DNA from: Ciceribacter sichuanensis
Lineage (GTDB): Bacteria > Pseudomonadota > Alphaproteobacteria > Rhizobiales > Rhizobiaceae
Length of the DNA stretch: 64,000 nt
Assembly (NCBI RefSeq): GCF_024055605.1
Contig: NZ_JAMXLX010000005.1
Coordinates: 62,001-126,000 of the forward strand
Direction: 5' to 3'
Shown here in pieces: positions 17,586-26,863 of this stretch. The position numbers and the translations under genes are program-made. The notes under the pieces were generated by a model that had not been told where the DNA came from, did not search any database, and worked only from the letters and a program-made list of their open reading frames with translations. Numbering within the stretch: the stretch's first letter is position 1; each line of letters opens with the position of its first letter.

Positions 17586-18225
17586 TCGATGGTTTGTTTT
17601 CGACCGCCGGCGGTGCGAATTGTTGCCGGTGATCGTTTATCTTGCGGAAACCAAGAATTTTATCCGCATTTTATCAATTCATTCAGATTTGCGGCCTAAC
17701 CCTTTTGTCGTTCCGGGACGGGACTCCGCGCATGAAGTTGCGGATGGTGACAAATGGGGAATTGGGCACATGACGTGCGCAGGACAAACCGCGTTCATCG
17801 CGGATGCAAGCGGATCCGTGGATCCGTGGCCGGATACCGGCCGAAAGTCCCTGCCGGGCAGGGATATGACAGTTTTCGCCATGCGCCGGGAGCGCAGGCC
17901 TTCTCAATTCCATATCGGACGGATCAACGGCCTTTCGGCGCAGCCTGACGCATGCGACGGACGCGGCTTGCGATCCAGCAGGCAGTTCATCGCCGCTTTG
18001 TGAGTTTTCGATAGACCCGATCGGTTCCCTGTTTTCAGGGAACTGGTACGGCATCTATCGATACCGTTTCGCACCGCATGGCGAACGGCCTCTGGCCACG
18101 GTAGATGCCGTGGGAGGAATCTGGCGTCCCCACCCCCCCTAGTCGGGTTCCTCCCATCCTTATTTCAATGCTACGGCCGGTATGAGAAGTCTCAGCCGGC
18201 CGTATTTGTTCCGTGACGTTGAGGG
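17586..18225. other. 640-bp gap between converging operons, rich in hairpins
   Basis: No convincing gene: short open frames on both strands lack ribosome-binding sites and domain-like sequence. It holds several clean dyads in a row: 17848-17864 (8-bp arms, one-base centre), 18024-18043 (GTTCCCTG, TTTT loop, CAGGGAAC), 18096-18113 (CCACGG/CCGTGG), 18111-18155 (GGGAGGAA/TTCCTCCC around a C-run), and 18172-18204 (listed separately). The tandem arrangement suggests a structured transcript or a palindromic repeat cluster. No known RNA family was recognised. Confidence 0.5.
18172..18204. terminator. Strong hairpin between converging operons, probable terminator
   Basis: The outer arms TACGGCCGG/CCGGCCGTA are perfect over 9 bp, and inside them TGAGA pairs with TCTCA. 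On the plus strand it is followed by TTTGTT. It lies 21 bp beyond the stop of the minus-strand 3-hydroxyisobutyrate dehydrogenase and downstream of the plus-strand transporter operon, so it could end transcription from both sides. Confidence 0.6.
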
Positions 18226-19101
18226 TCAGCCCCGCAGCATCTCGATGATGGCGGAGAAATCCCTGCCGCCATTTCCCTGCTTGGCGAAGAGATCGAACAG
18301 CTGCGCCGCTTCGGCCCCGAGCGGGGTGGCTGCGCCGCAGCCAAGCGCTGCTTCCTGCGCGAGCTTCAGGTCCTTCAGCATCAGGGCTGCCGCAAAGCCT
18401 GGCCTGTATTCGTTGTTGGCGGGAGAGGTCGGCACGGGGCCGGGGACCGGGCAATAGGTATTGATCGACCAGCACTGGCCCGACGATGTCGAGGCGACAT
18501 CGAACAGCGCCTGGTGGGAGAGGCCGAGCTTTTCGCCGAGCGCGAAGGCCTCGCATACCCCGATCATCGAAATGCCGAGGATCATGTTGTTGCAGATCTT
18601 GGCTGCCTGTCCCGCGCCGCTTCCGCCGCAATGGACGATCTTCTTGCCCATGGCTTCGAGGAGGGGATGGGCATTGGCAAATGCGCCGTCGCTGCCGCCG
18701 GCCATGAAGGTGAGGGTGCCGGCCGCCGCTCCGCCGGTGCCGCCGGAGACCGGCGCATCGAGCGATATGCAGTCGGCTGCGGCCGCCAGTTCATGGGCGC
18801 GGCGGGCACTGTCCACGTCGATGGTCGAGCAGTCGATCAGCAGGGTGCCGGGCTTCACGGTCTTTACGAGATCGCCCCAGACCGAGAGGACGTGAACGCC
18901 CTTCGGCAGCATGGTGACGACGGCCTCGGCATCGGCGGTCGCCTCCTCGAGCGATGTTGCGGGTGCTATGCCGTGGCTCGCTGCCGCCAGAAGAATTTCC
19001 GACGACAGGTCGAAGCCCTTCACCTTGTGGCCTGCCTTGACCAGATTTGCGGCCATCGGGCCGCCCATGTTGCCGAGACCGATGAATGCGATGTTCGTCA
19101 T
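18226..19101 (-). CDS. mmsB: 3-hydroxyisobutyrate dehydrogenase family enzyme
   Basis: NAD-dependent beta-hydroxyacid dehydrogenase, 291 aa. N-terminal GLGNMGGPMAANL dinucleotide motif at residues 8-20, substrate loop DAPVSGGTGGA, and catalytic Lys168 with Asn172 in AAKICNNM. It oxidises 3-hydroxyisobutyrate to methylmalonate semialdehyde in valine breakdown, or a related 3-hydroxyacid. Last gene of the minus-strand run with a GMC oxidoreductase (24 bp upstream) and a branched-chain-type transporter. Valine-pathway genes also occur at 36.5-38.8 kb, which supports the valine role; tartronate semialdehyde reductase is an alternative in the same family. Confidence 0.85.
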   Translation of the reverse strand: MTNIAFIGLGNMGGPMAANLVKAGHKVKGFDLSSEILLAAASHGIAPATSLEEATADAEAVVTMLPKGVHVLSVWGDLVKTVKPGTLLIDCSTIDVDSARRAHELAAAADCISLDAPVSGGTGGAAAGTLTFMAGGSDGAFANAHPLLEAMGKKIVHCGGSGAGQAAKICNNMILGISMIGVCEAFALGEKLGLSHQALFDVASTSSGQCWSINTYCPVPGPVPTSPANNEYRPGFAAALMLKDLKLAQEAALGCGAATPLGAEAAQLFDLFAKQGNGGRDFSAIIEMLRG

Positions 19102-19125
19102 TTCGTGTTTCCTTCCTTCGCGGGA

Positions 19126-20721
19126 TCAGCGGTTGTCCGCCAGGATCATTTCGGCCGCCTTTTCGGCGATCATGATTGTCGGTGAGTTGGTGTTGCCGGA
19201 GGTGATGGTCGGCATGATCGAGGCATCCGCGATCCTGAGCCGCTTCAGCGTCCGCATCCTGAGGCGCGGGTCGACGACGCTCTGATCGTCGGAGCCCATG
19301 CGGCAGGTGCCGACCGGATGGAAGATGGTGGTGCCGATGTCGCCTGCGGCATGGGCCAGTTCCTCGTCGCTTGTGAAGCGCGGACCGGGCTTGAATTCTT
19401 CCGGGCGATAGCGGGCAAAGGACGGTTGTTCGGCAATCCGCCGCGTCAGCCTGATGGCCCTGACCGCGATGTCGCGGTCGGCGGGGGCGGAGAGATAATG
19501 CGGCGCGATCACCGGCTTGGCGGCGAAGTCGGGAGCGCTCAGATGCACCGAGCCGCGGCTTTCCGGACGAAGATTGCACACACTTGCGGTGATCGCCGGG
19601 AAGGGGTGGACGGGCTCGCCGAACTTTTCCAGCGTCACCGGCTGGACGTGATATTGCAGGTCCGGCGTTTCCTTGTCGGGACCGGAGCGGGTGAAGATGC
19701 CGAGCTGGCTCGGCGCCATGGCCATGGGGCCGGATCGTTTCAGCAGATATTCCAGCCCGATCGCGGCCTTGCCATAGAGGCTCGACGCCTTCTCGTTGAG
19801 CGTCGGAACACCGGTGACCTTGAAGGCCATGCGGAGCTGCAGGTGGTCCTGCAGGTTTTCACCGACGTCGCGAACCTCTTTCACCACATTGATCCCTGCC
19901 TGCTGCAGCACGTCGCCGCGACCGACGCCGGAGAGTTCGAGGATCTGCGGCGAGCCGATGGCGCCGGCGGAGAGCACGGTCTCGCGGCGGGCCGTAAAGC
20001 GTTTCGCCACACCGTCATGATGCACCTCGACGCCGGTGACCGCACCGTCCTCGATCAGGAGGCGCATGACATGGGCCTTGGTCAGCACCGTCAGGTTGCC
20101 GCGCTTGGCGGCGGGGCGCAGGAAGGCCTTGGCGGTGTTCCAGCGGATGCCGGAGCGCTGGTTGACGTCGAAATAGCCTGAACCCTCGTTGGTGCCGCGG
20201 TTGAAATCGGCAGTCTCGGGGATGCCGGCCTCCTTCGCCGCCTGCTGGAAGGCTTCGAGCACCGCCCAGCGGACGCGGGCCTTTTCGACGCGCCATTCGC
20301 CGCCGGCGCCATGCATCTCGTCGGCGCCCTTGTAGAAGTCCTCGGATTTGCGGAAGAGGGGCAACACGTCGTCCCAGCCCCAGCCTTCGCAGCCCATCTG
20401 CCGCCACTGGTCGTAGTCGCGGGCCTGGCCGCGCATGTAGATCATGCCGTTGATCGACGAGCAGCCACCAAGCACCTTGCCGCGCGGATAGCTGAGCGAA
20501 CGGCCGTTCAGGCCCTCTTCCTTCGCCGTGGTGAAGCACCAGTCGGTTCGCGGATTGTTGATGCAATAGAGATATCCGACGGGAATATGGATCCAGTGGT
20601 AATTGTCGGAACCGCCGGCTTCCAGCAGCAGGACGCGGGTGTTCCGGTCGGCGGACAGCCGGTTGGCCAGGACGCATCCCGCCGAACCTGCTCCGATGAC
20701 GATGTAGTCGTAACTCTCCAT
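19126..20721 (-). CDS. GMC-family FAD oxidoreductase (choline-dehydrogenase-like)
   Basis: 531 aa flavoenzyme oxidising an alcohol to an aldehyde. N-terminal FAD motif [18 protein letters not shown] signature [20 protein letters not shown] near residues 80-99, second signature [13 protein letters not shown], and the catalytic His in [10 protein letters not shown] near the C-terminus. No signal peptide. It sits between the LivM-type permease (about 100 bp upstream) and the hydroxyacid dehydrogenase, so the transporter probably brings in its alcohol substrate. True choline dehydrogenase is less likely, since no betaine aldehyde dehydrogenase or BetI is nearby. Confidence 0.88.
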   Translation of the reverse strand: MESYDYIVIGAGSAGCVLANRLSADRNTRVLLLEAGGSDNYHWIHIPVGYLYCINNPRTDWCFTTAKEEGLNGRSLSYPRGKVLGGCSSINGMIYMRGQARDYDQWRQMGCEGWGWDDVLPLFRKSEDFYKGADEMHGAGGEWRVEKARVRWAVLEAFQQAAKEAGIPETADFNRGTNEGSGYFDVNQRSGIRWNTAKAFLRPAAKRGNLTVLTKAHVMRLLIEDGAVTGVEVHHDGVAKRFTARRETVLSAGAIGSPQILELSGVGRGDVLQQAGINVVKEVRDVGENLQDHLQLRMAFKVTGVPTLNEKASSLYGKAAIGLEYLLKRSGPMAMAPSQLGIFTRSGPDKETPDLQYHVQPVTLEKFGEPVHPFPAITASVCNLRPESRGSVHLSAPDFAAKPVIAPHYLSAPADRDIAVRAIRLTRRIAEQPSFARYRPEEFKPGPRFTSDEELAHAAGDIGTTIFHPVGTCRMGSDDQSVVDPRLRMRTLKRLRIADASIMPTITSGNTNSPTIMIAEKAAEMILADNR

Positions 20722-20822
20722 GTTTTACTCCGCAGGGTACCGTCGCGCGAACGGCTGTCCGCGCGGCTGCATTCCGATATGTTGTGTCAATGTGCCGGAG
20801 CCGGCGGGATGCCGGCCCAGGC

Positions 20823-21839
20823 TTAACGCCGGTATTCGAAGCCGAGCTTGCGGCCGATCCTCGAAGCGTAGAACTCGCCGACGATGCCGCGCCGGAAGAG
20901 CAGCACGCAGACCATGAAGACGATGCCGGTGATGATGGTCACCGGGAAGCCGGTGGTTGCGAGGTAGTTGCCGAGCGTCACCACGAGGCCGGCGCCGACC
21001 ACCGGCCCGATCAGCGTGCCGATCCCGCCGAGCAATGTCATCAGGATCACCTCGCCCGACATCTGCCAGGTGACGTCGGTCAGCGTGGCGAACTGGAAGA
21101 CCAGCGCCTTTACCGCGCCTGCAAGGCCGGCCAGCGCCGCGGACATCACGAAGGCGCCGAGCTTGTAGCGGGCGACGGAATAGCCGAGCGAGACGGCGCG
21201 CGCCTCGTTTTCGCGGATCGACTTCAGGATCATGCCGAAGGGCGAGTTGATGAAGCGCCAGATGACGAAGAGGCCGATGACGAAGATCGCCAGCACCAGA
21301 TAGTACATGTTGAGCGGTTGCGAGAGATCGATGAAGCCGAAGAGATGGCCGCGCGGCACCGACTGGATGCCGTCCTCGCCATGGGTGAACTCGGCCTGCA
21401 GGCAGAAGAAGAAGAACATCTGCGAGAGGGCGAGCGTAATCATGGCGAAGTAGATGCCCTGCCGGCGGATGGCGAAGAAGCCCATGATGAGGCCGAGAAC
21501 GGCAGCACCCAGCACGCCCGCGAGAATGCCGAGTTCCGGCGAGAAGCCCCATTCCTTCACTGCATGGGCGGTGAAATAGGCCGCGCCGCCGAAGAAGGTG
21601 GCATGGCCGAAGGAGAGCAGGCCGGTATAGCCGAGCAGCAGGTTGAACGCACAGGCAAACAGCGCGAAGCACAGGATCTTCATCAGGAAGACCGGATAGA
21701 GGAAGAAGGGCGCGACGATCAGCAGGATGAGGCCGATGGCAATGAGGACGGTGCGTGCGACCGCAGCCGTGCCGCTTGCCGGAACTGCTGAATGCGCCGG
21801 GGTGGTTGTCGTTGTTGTCGAATGAGCCATGTCACGCAT
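20823..21839 (-). CDS. livM: Branched-chain-type ABC transporter permease (LivM-like)
   Basis: 338 aa integral membrane protein with about eight to ten hydrophobic segments. The conserved ENEARAVSLGYSVARYKLGAFV loop is typical of LivM. The N-terminus has an odd run of threonines (HSTTTTTTPAHS). The start overlaps the LivH stop by 8 bp; a second ATG at 21830 is possible. Part of a five-gene HAAT-family transporter whose ligand is not necessarily an amino acid. Confidence 0.9.
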   Translation of the reverse strand: MRDMAHSTTTTTTPAHSAVPASGTAAVARTVLIAIGLILLIVAPFFLYPVFLMKILCFALFACAFNLLLGYTGLLSFGHATFFGGAAYFTAHAVKEWGFSPELGILAGVLGAAVLGLIMGFFAIRRQGIYFAMITLALSQMFFFFCLQAEFTHGEDGIQSVPRGHLFGFIDLSQPLNMYYLVLAIFVIGLFVIWRFINSPFGMILKSIRENEARAVSLGYSVARYKLGAFVMSAALAGLAGAVKALVFQFATLTDVTWQMSGEVILMTLLGGIGTLIGPVVGAGLVVTLGNYLATTGFPVTIITGIVFMVCVLLFRRGIVGEFYASRIGRKLGFEYRR

Positions 21840-22719
21840 CCCGACCGAAGAGGCCCGCGGGCCGGATGAGAAGAACGATCGCCATGATGACGAAGATCAC
21901 GATATTGGAGGCTTCCGGATAGAATACCTTTGTCAGGCCTTCCGCGATACCCAGCATGTAGCCGGTGAGAATGGCGCCCATGATCGAGCCCATGCCGCCG
22001 ACCACGACGACCGCGAAGACGACGATGATGATGTTGGAACCCATCAGCGGCGACACCTGGTAGACCGGAGCGGCCAGTACGCCGGCAAAGGCGGCGAGCG
22101 CCACGCCGAGACCGTAGGTGAAGGTCAGGAGCACCGGCACGTTGACGCCGAAGGCCTGCACCAGCGTCGAGTTTTCCGTCGCGGCGCGGAGATAGGCGCC
22201 GAGCTTGGTCTTCTCGATCAGCAGCCATGTGCCGATGCAGACGATGAGCGAGACGACGACGACCCAGCCGCGATAGATCGGCAGGAACATGAAGCCGAGA
22301 TTGGTGCCGCCGGAAAGGGCAGGCGGTGTTGCATAGGGTTGTCCGGACGAGCCGTAGAGATAGCGGAAGGTGCCCTCGATGGTCAGCGCCAGACCGAAGG
22401 TGAAGAGCAGGCCGTAGAGCGGATCGAGATCGTAGAGCCGCCGCAGGAACAGCCGCTCGACGATCGCGCCGAGGATGCCGACGATCAGCGGCGCAAGGAT
22501 CAGCGCCGGCCAGTAGCCGATGCCGAGAAAGGTCAGCAGCAGATAGGCCACGAAGGCGCCGAGCATGTATTGCGCGCCATGGGCGAAGTTGATCATCCGG
22601 AGCAGGCCGAAGATGATCGCCAGCCCGAGCGACAGCAGCGCATAGAAGGAACCGTTGATGAGGCCGATCAGCAATTGCCCGAGCAGGGCCTGGAGGGGAA
22701 CGCCGAATATCATCGTCAT
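21832..22719 (-). CDS. livH: Branched-chain-type ABC transporter permease (LivH-like)
   Basis: 295 aa integral membrane protein. N-terminal QALLGQLLIGLINGSFYALLSLGLAIIFG and the MINFAHG motif near residue 45-50 are diagnostic of LivH. It lies 4 bp from the LivF gene upstream and overlaps LivM downstream. It forms the heterodimeric channel with LivM. Confidence 0.92.
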   Translation of the reverse strand: MTMIFGVPLQALLGQLLIGLINGSFYALLSLGLAIIFGLLRMINFAHGAQYMLGAFVAYLLLTFLGIGYWPALILAPLIVGILGAIVERLFLRRLYDLDPLYGLLFTFGLALTIEGTFRYLYGSSGQPYATPPALSGGTNLGFMFLPIYRGWVVVVSLIVCIGTWLLIEKTKLGAYLRAATENSTLVQAFGVNVPVLLTFTYGLGVALAAFAGVLAAPVYQVSPLMGSNIIIVVFAVVVVGGMGSIMGAILTGYMLGIAEGLTKVFYPEASNIVIFVIMAIVLLIRPAGLFGRDA

Positions 22720-22723
22720 GGCA

Positions 22724-23425
22724 TCAGACCCCCAACACTTTATGGAGCATGTCCATGCGTTCGGGCAGCTCGCCCACCTTGAACTCGGCCACCATCTGGC
22801 CGTGCTCCATCAGGTAGAAGCGGTCGGCGACGCGGCTTGCGAAGCGGAAATTCTGTTCGACCAGAAGCACGGTCATGCCTCTCTGCTTGAGTGTCTTCAG
22901 CACCTCGCCAATGCGCTGCACGATGACGGGGGCAAGGCCTTCCGTCGGTTCGTCGAGTAGCAGCAGGCGGGTGCCGGTGCGCAGGATGCGGGCGATGGCG
23001 AGCATCTGCTGTTCGCCGCCGGAAAGGCGTGTGCCCGGGCTGTTCCTGCGTTCGTGGAGATTGGGGAAGAGCTCGAAGATCTCGTCCAGCGTCATGCCGC
23101 CCTTGGCGACTTCCGGCGGCAGCATCAGGTTCTCGAACACGGTGAGTGTCGAGAAGATGCCGCGTTCTTCCGGCACGAAGCCGATGCCGTGATGGGCGGT
23201 GCGGTGCAGCGGCACCTGCATCATGTCCTTGCCGGCGAAGCGGATTTCGCCCTTGCGAGCCCGGACGATGCCGGTGACGGTGCGTAGCGTCGTCGTCTTG
23301 CCGACGCCGTTGCGGCCGAGAATGGTGACGGTCTCGCCTTCGCCGACATTCATGTCGACGCCATGCAGGATATGGCTTTCGCCGTACCAGGAATTGAGGT
23401 TTCGGACTTCCAGAAGTGCCGTCAT
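22724..23425 (-). CDS. livF: Branched-chain-type ABC transporter ATP-binding protein (LivF-like)
   Basis: 233 aa, the shorter of the two ATPases. Walker A GRNGVGKTT at about 34-42, signature LSGGEQQMLAIARIL, Walker B LLLLDEPTEGLAP, all typical of LivF. It starts 1 bp after the LivG stop. Works with LivG, LivH and LivM. Confidence 0.92.
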   Translation of the reverse strand: MTALLEVRNLNSWYGESHILHGVDMNVGEGETVTILGRNGVGKTTTLRTVTGIVRARKGEIRFAGKDMMQVPLHRTAHHGIGFVPEERGIFSTLTVFENLMLPPEVAKGGMTLDEIFELFPNLHERRNSPGTRLSGGEQQMLAIARILRTGTRLLLLDEPTEGLAPVIVQRIGEVLKTLKQRGMTVLLVEQNFRFASRVADRFYLMEHGQMVAEFKVGELPERMDMLHKVLGV

Positions 23426-23426
23426 G

Positions 23427-24209
23427 TCAGGCCTCCTCCGTGCCCATATAGGCCACGCGGACGCGCGGATCGTTGCTGACCGTCTCGTAATTGCCTTCGG
23501 CGAGGATCTCGCCCCGCTGCAGCACGGTTACGTGATGGCAGATATTGGCGACGACCGAGAGATTGTGCTCGACCATCAGCACGGCGCGGGTTCTCGCGAC
23601 TTCACGGATCAGGTCGGCGATGACGCTGACGTCTTCCTGGCCCATGCCGGCCATCGGCTCGTCCAGCAGCAGCACCTTCGGATCGAGCGCGAGCGTGGTC
23701 GCAATCTCCAGGACGCGCTTGCGACCGTAGGAGAGGTCCGCCGCGACGATGTCGCGCTCCTTCGAAAGACCGACGCTGGCCAGCAGCTGTTCGGCCCGCT
23801 CGTTCAGGGTGTCGAGTGCGGCAAGCGGCCGCCAGAACTGATGGGCAAGGCCATTCGGCCGCTGCAATGCCACGCGGACATTGTCGAGCACGGTAAGGTG
23901 TGGGAAGACCGCCGAAATCTGGAAGGAGCGGACAAGACCCATGCGCGCCACCTTGTCGGGCGGTGTCCGGGTGATGTCGGTGCCGAGCAGATTGATCGTT
24001 CCGGCCGAGGGCTGGAGGAACTTGGTCAGCAGGTTGAACACGGTCGTCTTGCCGGCCCCGTTCGGGCCGATCAGTGCGTGGACCCGCGCGTGATGGACGT
24101 CGAGATCGACATCGCGCACGGCGGTGAAGCCGCCGAAGTCGCGGCGGAGACCGCGGGCGGACAAGACCACCCGCGACTCCTCATTGATGTGTGCCGTAGC
24201 GTTCGTCAT
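23427..24209 (-). CDS. livG: Branched-chain-type ABC transporter ATP-binding protein (LivG-like)
   Basis: 260 aa. Walker A GPNGAGKTT near residue 45-53, LivG-type VRSFQISAVFPHLTVLDNVRVALQ segment, a signature-like LSYGRKRVLEIA and Walker B VLLLDEPMAGM. Lies 15 bp after the binding-protein gene. Nothing unusual. Confidence 0.92.
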   Translation of the reverse strand: MTNATAHINEESRVVLSARGLRRDFGGFTAVRDVDLDVHHARVHALIGPNGAGKTTVFNLLTKFLQPSAGTINLLGTDITRTPPDKVARMGLVRSFQISAVFPHLTVLDNVRVALQRPNGLAHQFWRPLAALDTLNERAEQLLASVGLSKERDIVAADLSYGRKRVLEIATTLALDPKVLLLDEPMAGMGQEDVSVIADLIREVARTRAVLMVEHNLSVVANICHHVTVLQRGEILAEGNYETVSNDPRVRVAYMGTEEA

Positions 24210-24224
24210 CGCGACCGGCCGGGC

Positions 24225-25427
24225 TTACTTGACCAGCTCGCAACCGCTCTTGGCGGGATCGATATAGGCCTCCTTGCCCGGGATGGTGGCAAGCACGTTG
24301 AAGTAATCCCAGGGCTCCTTGCTGTCGCCGGGCTTCTTCACTTCGAGCAGGTACATGTCGTGGAACATGCGGCCGTTCGGGCCGACGCTGCCGCCCTTGG
24401 CGAAGACGTCGTCCACCGGCAGTTCATGCAGCTGCTTGGCAACGGCTTCCGTCTCGTCGGTGCCGGCCTTGTCGATCGCCTTCAGATACTGCATCACGGC
24501 GGAATAGGTGCCGGTGTGGATCATGTTCGGCATCTTGCCGGTGCGTTCGAAGAAGCGTTTGCCGAACTTCTGGCTCTCCTCGTCGCGGTTCCAGTAGAAG
24601 CCTTCCGTCAGCGTCAGGCCCTGTGCCGCCTCGAGGCCGAGGCCATGGACTTCGGCGAGCGTGAAGAGAAGCGCTGCAAGACGCTGACCGCCCTGGGTGA
24701 TGCCGAATTCGGCGGCCTGCTTGATGGCGTTCTGGGTATCGGCGCCGGCATTGGCGAGGCCGATCACCTTGGCGCCGGAGGACTGGGCCTGCAGCAGGAA
24801 GGACGAGAAGTCGGTGGTGGCGAGCGGGTGGCGAACCGATCCCACCACGTTACCACCTGATGATTTCACGAAGTCGCTGGTCTGTTGTTCGAGCGAGTAG
24901 CCGAAGGCGTAGTCGGCGGTCAGGAAGAACCAGCTGTCGCCGCCCTGTTTCACCAGCGCGCCGCCGGTGCCGACTGCAAGCGCATGGGTGTCATAGGCCC
25001 AGTGGAAGCCGTAGGGGCTGCACTGCTTGCCGGTGAGTTCGGTGGTGGCAGCGCCGGTGACGATGTCGATCTTCTTCTTTTCCTTGGCGATGGCCTGGAC
25101 GGCGAGCGCAACGGAAGAAGTGGTCAGTTCCATGATCGCGTCGACCTGGTCGGTGTCGAACCACTGGCGGGCGATGTTGGAGGCGATGTCGGCCTTGTTC
25201 TGGTGGTCGGCATCAACGATCTCGACGGGAACGCCGAGCACCTTGCCGCCGAAATCCTCGACCGCCATCTTGGCTGCTTCGACGGAGGACTTGCCGCCGA
25301 AGTCGGCATAGACGCCGGACTGGTCGTTCAGGATGCCGATCTTCACTTTGCCATCGGAAGCATCGGCAAGGGCCGCCGTGCTGCTTGCCAAAAGAATAGC
25401 CATAGACGCGATAAGCTTGTTTCGCAT
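24225..25427 (-). CDS. Branched-chain-type ABC transporter substrate-binding protein
   Basis: Periplasmic type I binding protein, 400 aa. Signal peptide with cleavage near AALADAS (about residue 21), then the family start VKIGILNDQSGVYADFGG. A conserved DADHQNKADIASNIARQW segment is visible. Members of this subgroup (Peripla_BP_6) bind diverse ligands including aromatic acids, amides and urea, so leucine/valine binding should not be assumed. First gene of the transporter operon, divergent from a LysR gene. Confidence 0.9.
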   Translation of the reverse strand: MRNKLIASMAILLASSTAALADASDGKVKIGILNDQSGVYADFGGKSSVEAAKMAVEDFGGKVLGVPVEIVDADHQNKADIASNIARQWFDTDQVDAIMELTTSSVALAVQAIAKEKKKIDIVTGAATTELTGKQCSPYGFHWAYDTHALAVGTGGALVKQGGDSWFFLTADYAFGYSLEQQTSDFVKSSGGNVVGSVRHPLATTDFSSFLLQAQSSGAKVIGLANAGADTQNAIKQAAEFGITQGGQRLAALLFTLAEVHGLGLEAAQGLTLTEGFYWNRDEESQKFGKRFFERTGKMPNMIHTGTYSAVMQYLKAIDKAGTDETEAVAKQLHELPVDDVFAKGGSVGPNGRMFHDMYLLEVKKPGDSKEPWDYFNVLATIPGKEAYIDPAKSGCELVK

Positions 25428-25566
25428 TTGATCTCCTCCCAGAGTGCAGGTGCGAGCCTGTTCAAAATTGACCAGCCGCCCTCCTCAGAACGGCATGTCA
25501 GGAATGCATGATCCCGGAAAGTCCCGGTTGACGCAAGCGCATGGCTTAACTAATTGCAAACAGGGT

Positions 25567-25584
25567 CTGTTCGTTTTTGAACAG
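25567..25584. promoter_or_regulatory. Candidate LysR operator dyad
   Basis: CTGTTC, six bases, GAACAG: a perfect inverted repeat 12 bp before the LysR start, in the 169-bp region between divergent genes. A third CTGTTC occurs at about 25458, close to the binding-protein start. This spacing suits a regulator acting on both promoters, but it is a pattern inference. Confidence 0.4.
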
Positions 25585-25596
25585 ATGGGAGGGGCG

Positions 25597-26535
25597 ATGA
25601 GCAACGGACATTTTACCTGGGACGACCTGCAATTCTTCCTCGCGGTTGCCCGGACCGGCCAGCTTTCGACAGCCGCCCGGCAGCTCAGGACCAGCCATGC
25701 GACGGTGTCGCGGCGGATCGACCGGCTGGAGTTCGCGCTGAAGGTGAAGCTCTTCGAGCGCAATCCGCGCGGCTATGTGCTGACCGGCATGGGCCAGCGC
25801 TTCGTCGAGACGGCCGAGAAGATCGAGCAGGAGACGGAGCGGCTGCAGGCCGAGCTTGAGGGCGGTGCAACCGCCCAGCGCGGCGTCGTCAGGCTTTCCG
25901 CGCCGGAGGGTTTTTCCAATTTCTTCTTCAGCCACACGCTGACTGATTTCTTCGTCCGCCAGCCGAACATCTCGCTGGAACTGGTGACGATCCAGCAGAT
26001 CATGGCGCTGTCGCGCAAGGAGGCCGATCTCGCGGTCGTTCTCGATCCGCCGAAAGCTGGCCCCTATTTTTCCGAGAAGCTCACCGACTATCATCTGCAG
26101 ATCTATGGGACGCGTGGCTATCTGGAGGCGCGAGGCGTGCCGAAGACCCGCGACGACCTGCTGGAGCACGCCTTCATCGGCTATGTGCAGGACATGATCT
26201 TTGCGCCGGGACTGGACTATCTCGGCGACATTCATCCGAAGATCCGGCCGAATTTCCAGAGTTCTAGCATCTTCTCGCAGCTGACCGCGACACGTAGCGG
26301 GCTTGGTCTTTGCGTGCTGCCGCTCTTCATCGCCCAGCAATATCCGGAACTGCAGGTGGTGCTGGAAGACGAGGTGGACCTGCTGCGTCACTACTGGATC
26401 GCCTGCCACCACGATCTGAGGCAGGTGGCGCGCATCCGCACCGTGATCGAATTCCTGCGGGAATCGGTTCAGGCGAATGTCGGCGGTTTCATCGGGAATT
26501 CGGGGGCGAAGGTCGGGCTGGTGTCACGGGGGTGA
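25597..26535 (+). CDS. LysR-family transcriptional regulator
   Basis: 312 aa from ATG at 25597 (GGGAGGGG ribosome-binding site just upstream); the open frame extending further upstream is not conserved-looking. Helix-turn-helix at about residues 15-40 (GQLSTAARQLRTSHATVSRRIDRLE), of the subgroup with FTWDDLQFFLAVARTG at the N-terminus. Divergent from the branched-chain-type transporter/GMC/hydroxyacid dehydrogenase operon and probably its regulator. Confidence 0.9.
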   Translation: MSNGHFTWDDLQFFLAVARTGQLSTAARQLRTSHATVSRRIDRLEFALKVKLFERNPRGYVLTGMGQRFVETAEKIEQETERLQAELEGGATAQRGVVRLSAPEGFSNFFFSHTLTDFFVRQPNISLELVTIQQIMALSRKEADLAVVLDPPKAGPYFSEKLTDYHLQIYGTRGYLEARGVPKTRDDLLEHAFIGYVQDMIFAPGLDYLGDIHPKIRPNFQSSSIFSQLTATRSGLGLCVLPLFIAQQYPELQVVLEDEVDLLRHYWIACHHDLRQVARIRTVIEFLRESVQANVGGFIGNSGAKVGLVSRG

Positions 26536-26574
26536 GGTTGCGCCTTGCGCGCCTGATGGCGTTGCGTTCCTTGG

Positions 26575-26756
26575 TACCCCCCTCTGCCTTGCCAGGCATC
26601 TCCCCTCAAGGGGGGAGATCGGCAGAACGGCTGGTCTTCGGCTTCCCAACCTCTGTTCGCCAAGATCCCAAGACACTTGTTTTGTGGGGATCGAGCGGTG
26701 TCGGCCATCCGATCTCCCCCCTTGAGGGGGAGATGGCCGGCAGGCCAGAGGGGGGT
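26575..26756. repeat. Inverted pair of palindromic repeats (copies B and C)
   Basis: Copy B (26575-26620) reads on the minus strand and copy C (26711-26756) on the plus strand. Each is an ACCCCCCTCTG / CTCCCC-TTGA-GGGGAG type module matching copy A at 4750. About 90 bp lies between them, so the whole forms a long inverted repeat. It fills most of the 328-bp gap between the converging LysR and methylmalonyl-CoA mutase genes and may act as a bidirectional terminator. No other gene or site was seen in the gap. Confidence 0.8.
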
Positions 26757-26863
26757 GAGCCACAGGCGTCAGGCTTATGTAAAGGCATCCCGAGTACAGC
26801 CGCCGAGGTTCCGTACCCTTCGTTTCCCGGAAGCGCCGGGAAGCGGTCCCAGAAATCGTATTT

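Noticed and set aside
17620-18003. Open reading frame of 127 codons on the plus strand after the polyamine-type transporter
   Set aside because: No ribosome-binding site, no domain-like sequence, overlapped by an equally long frame on the other strand, and crossed by hairpins.
19126-20721. Choline dehydrogenase BetA
   Set aside because: Similar GMC family, but no BetB, BetI or choline transporter nearby and an organic-solute importer of another type is adjacent; kept as a generic GMC enzyme.
25548-25556. A single ATTGCAAAC upstream of the LysR gene as a PccR box
   Set aside because: Only one imperfect half-site with no partner at the expected spacing; likely chance.
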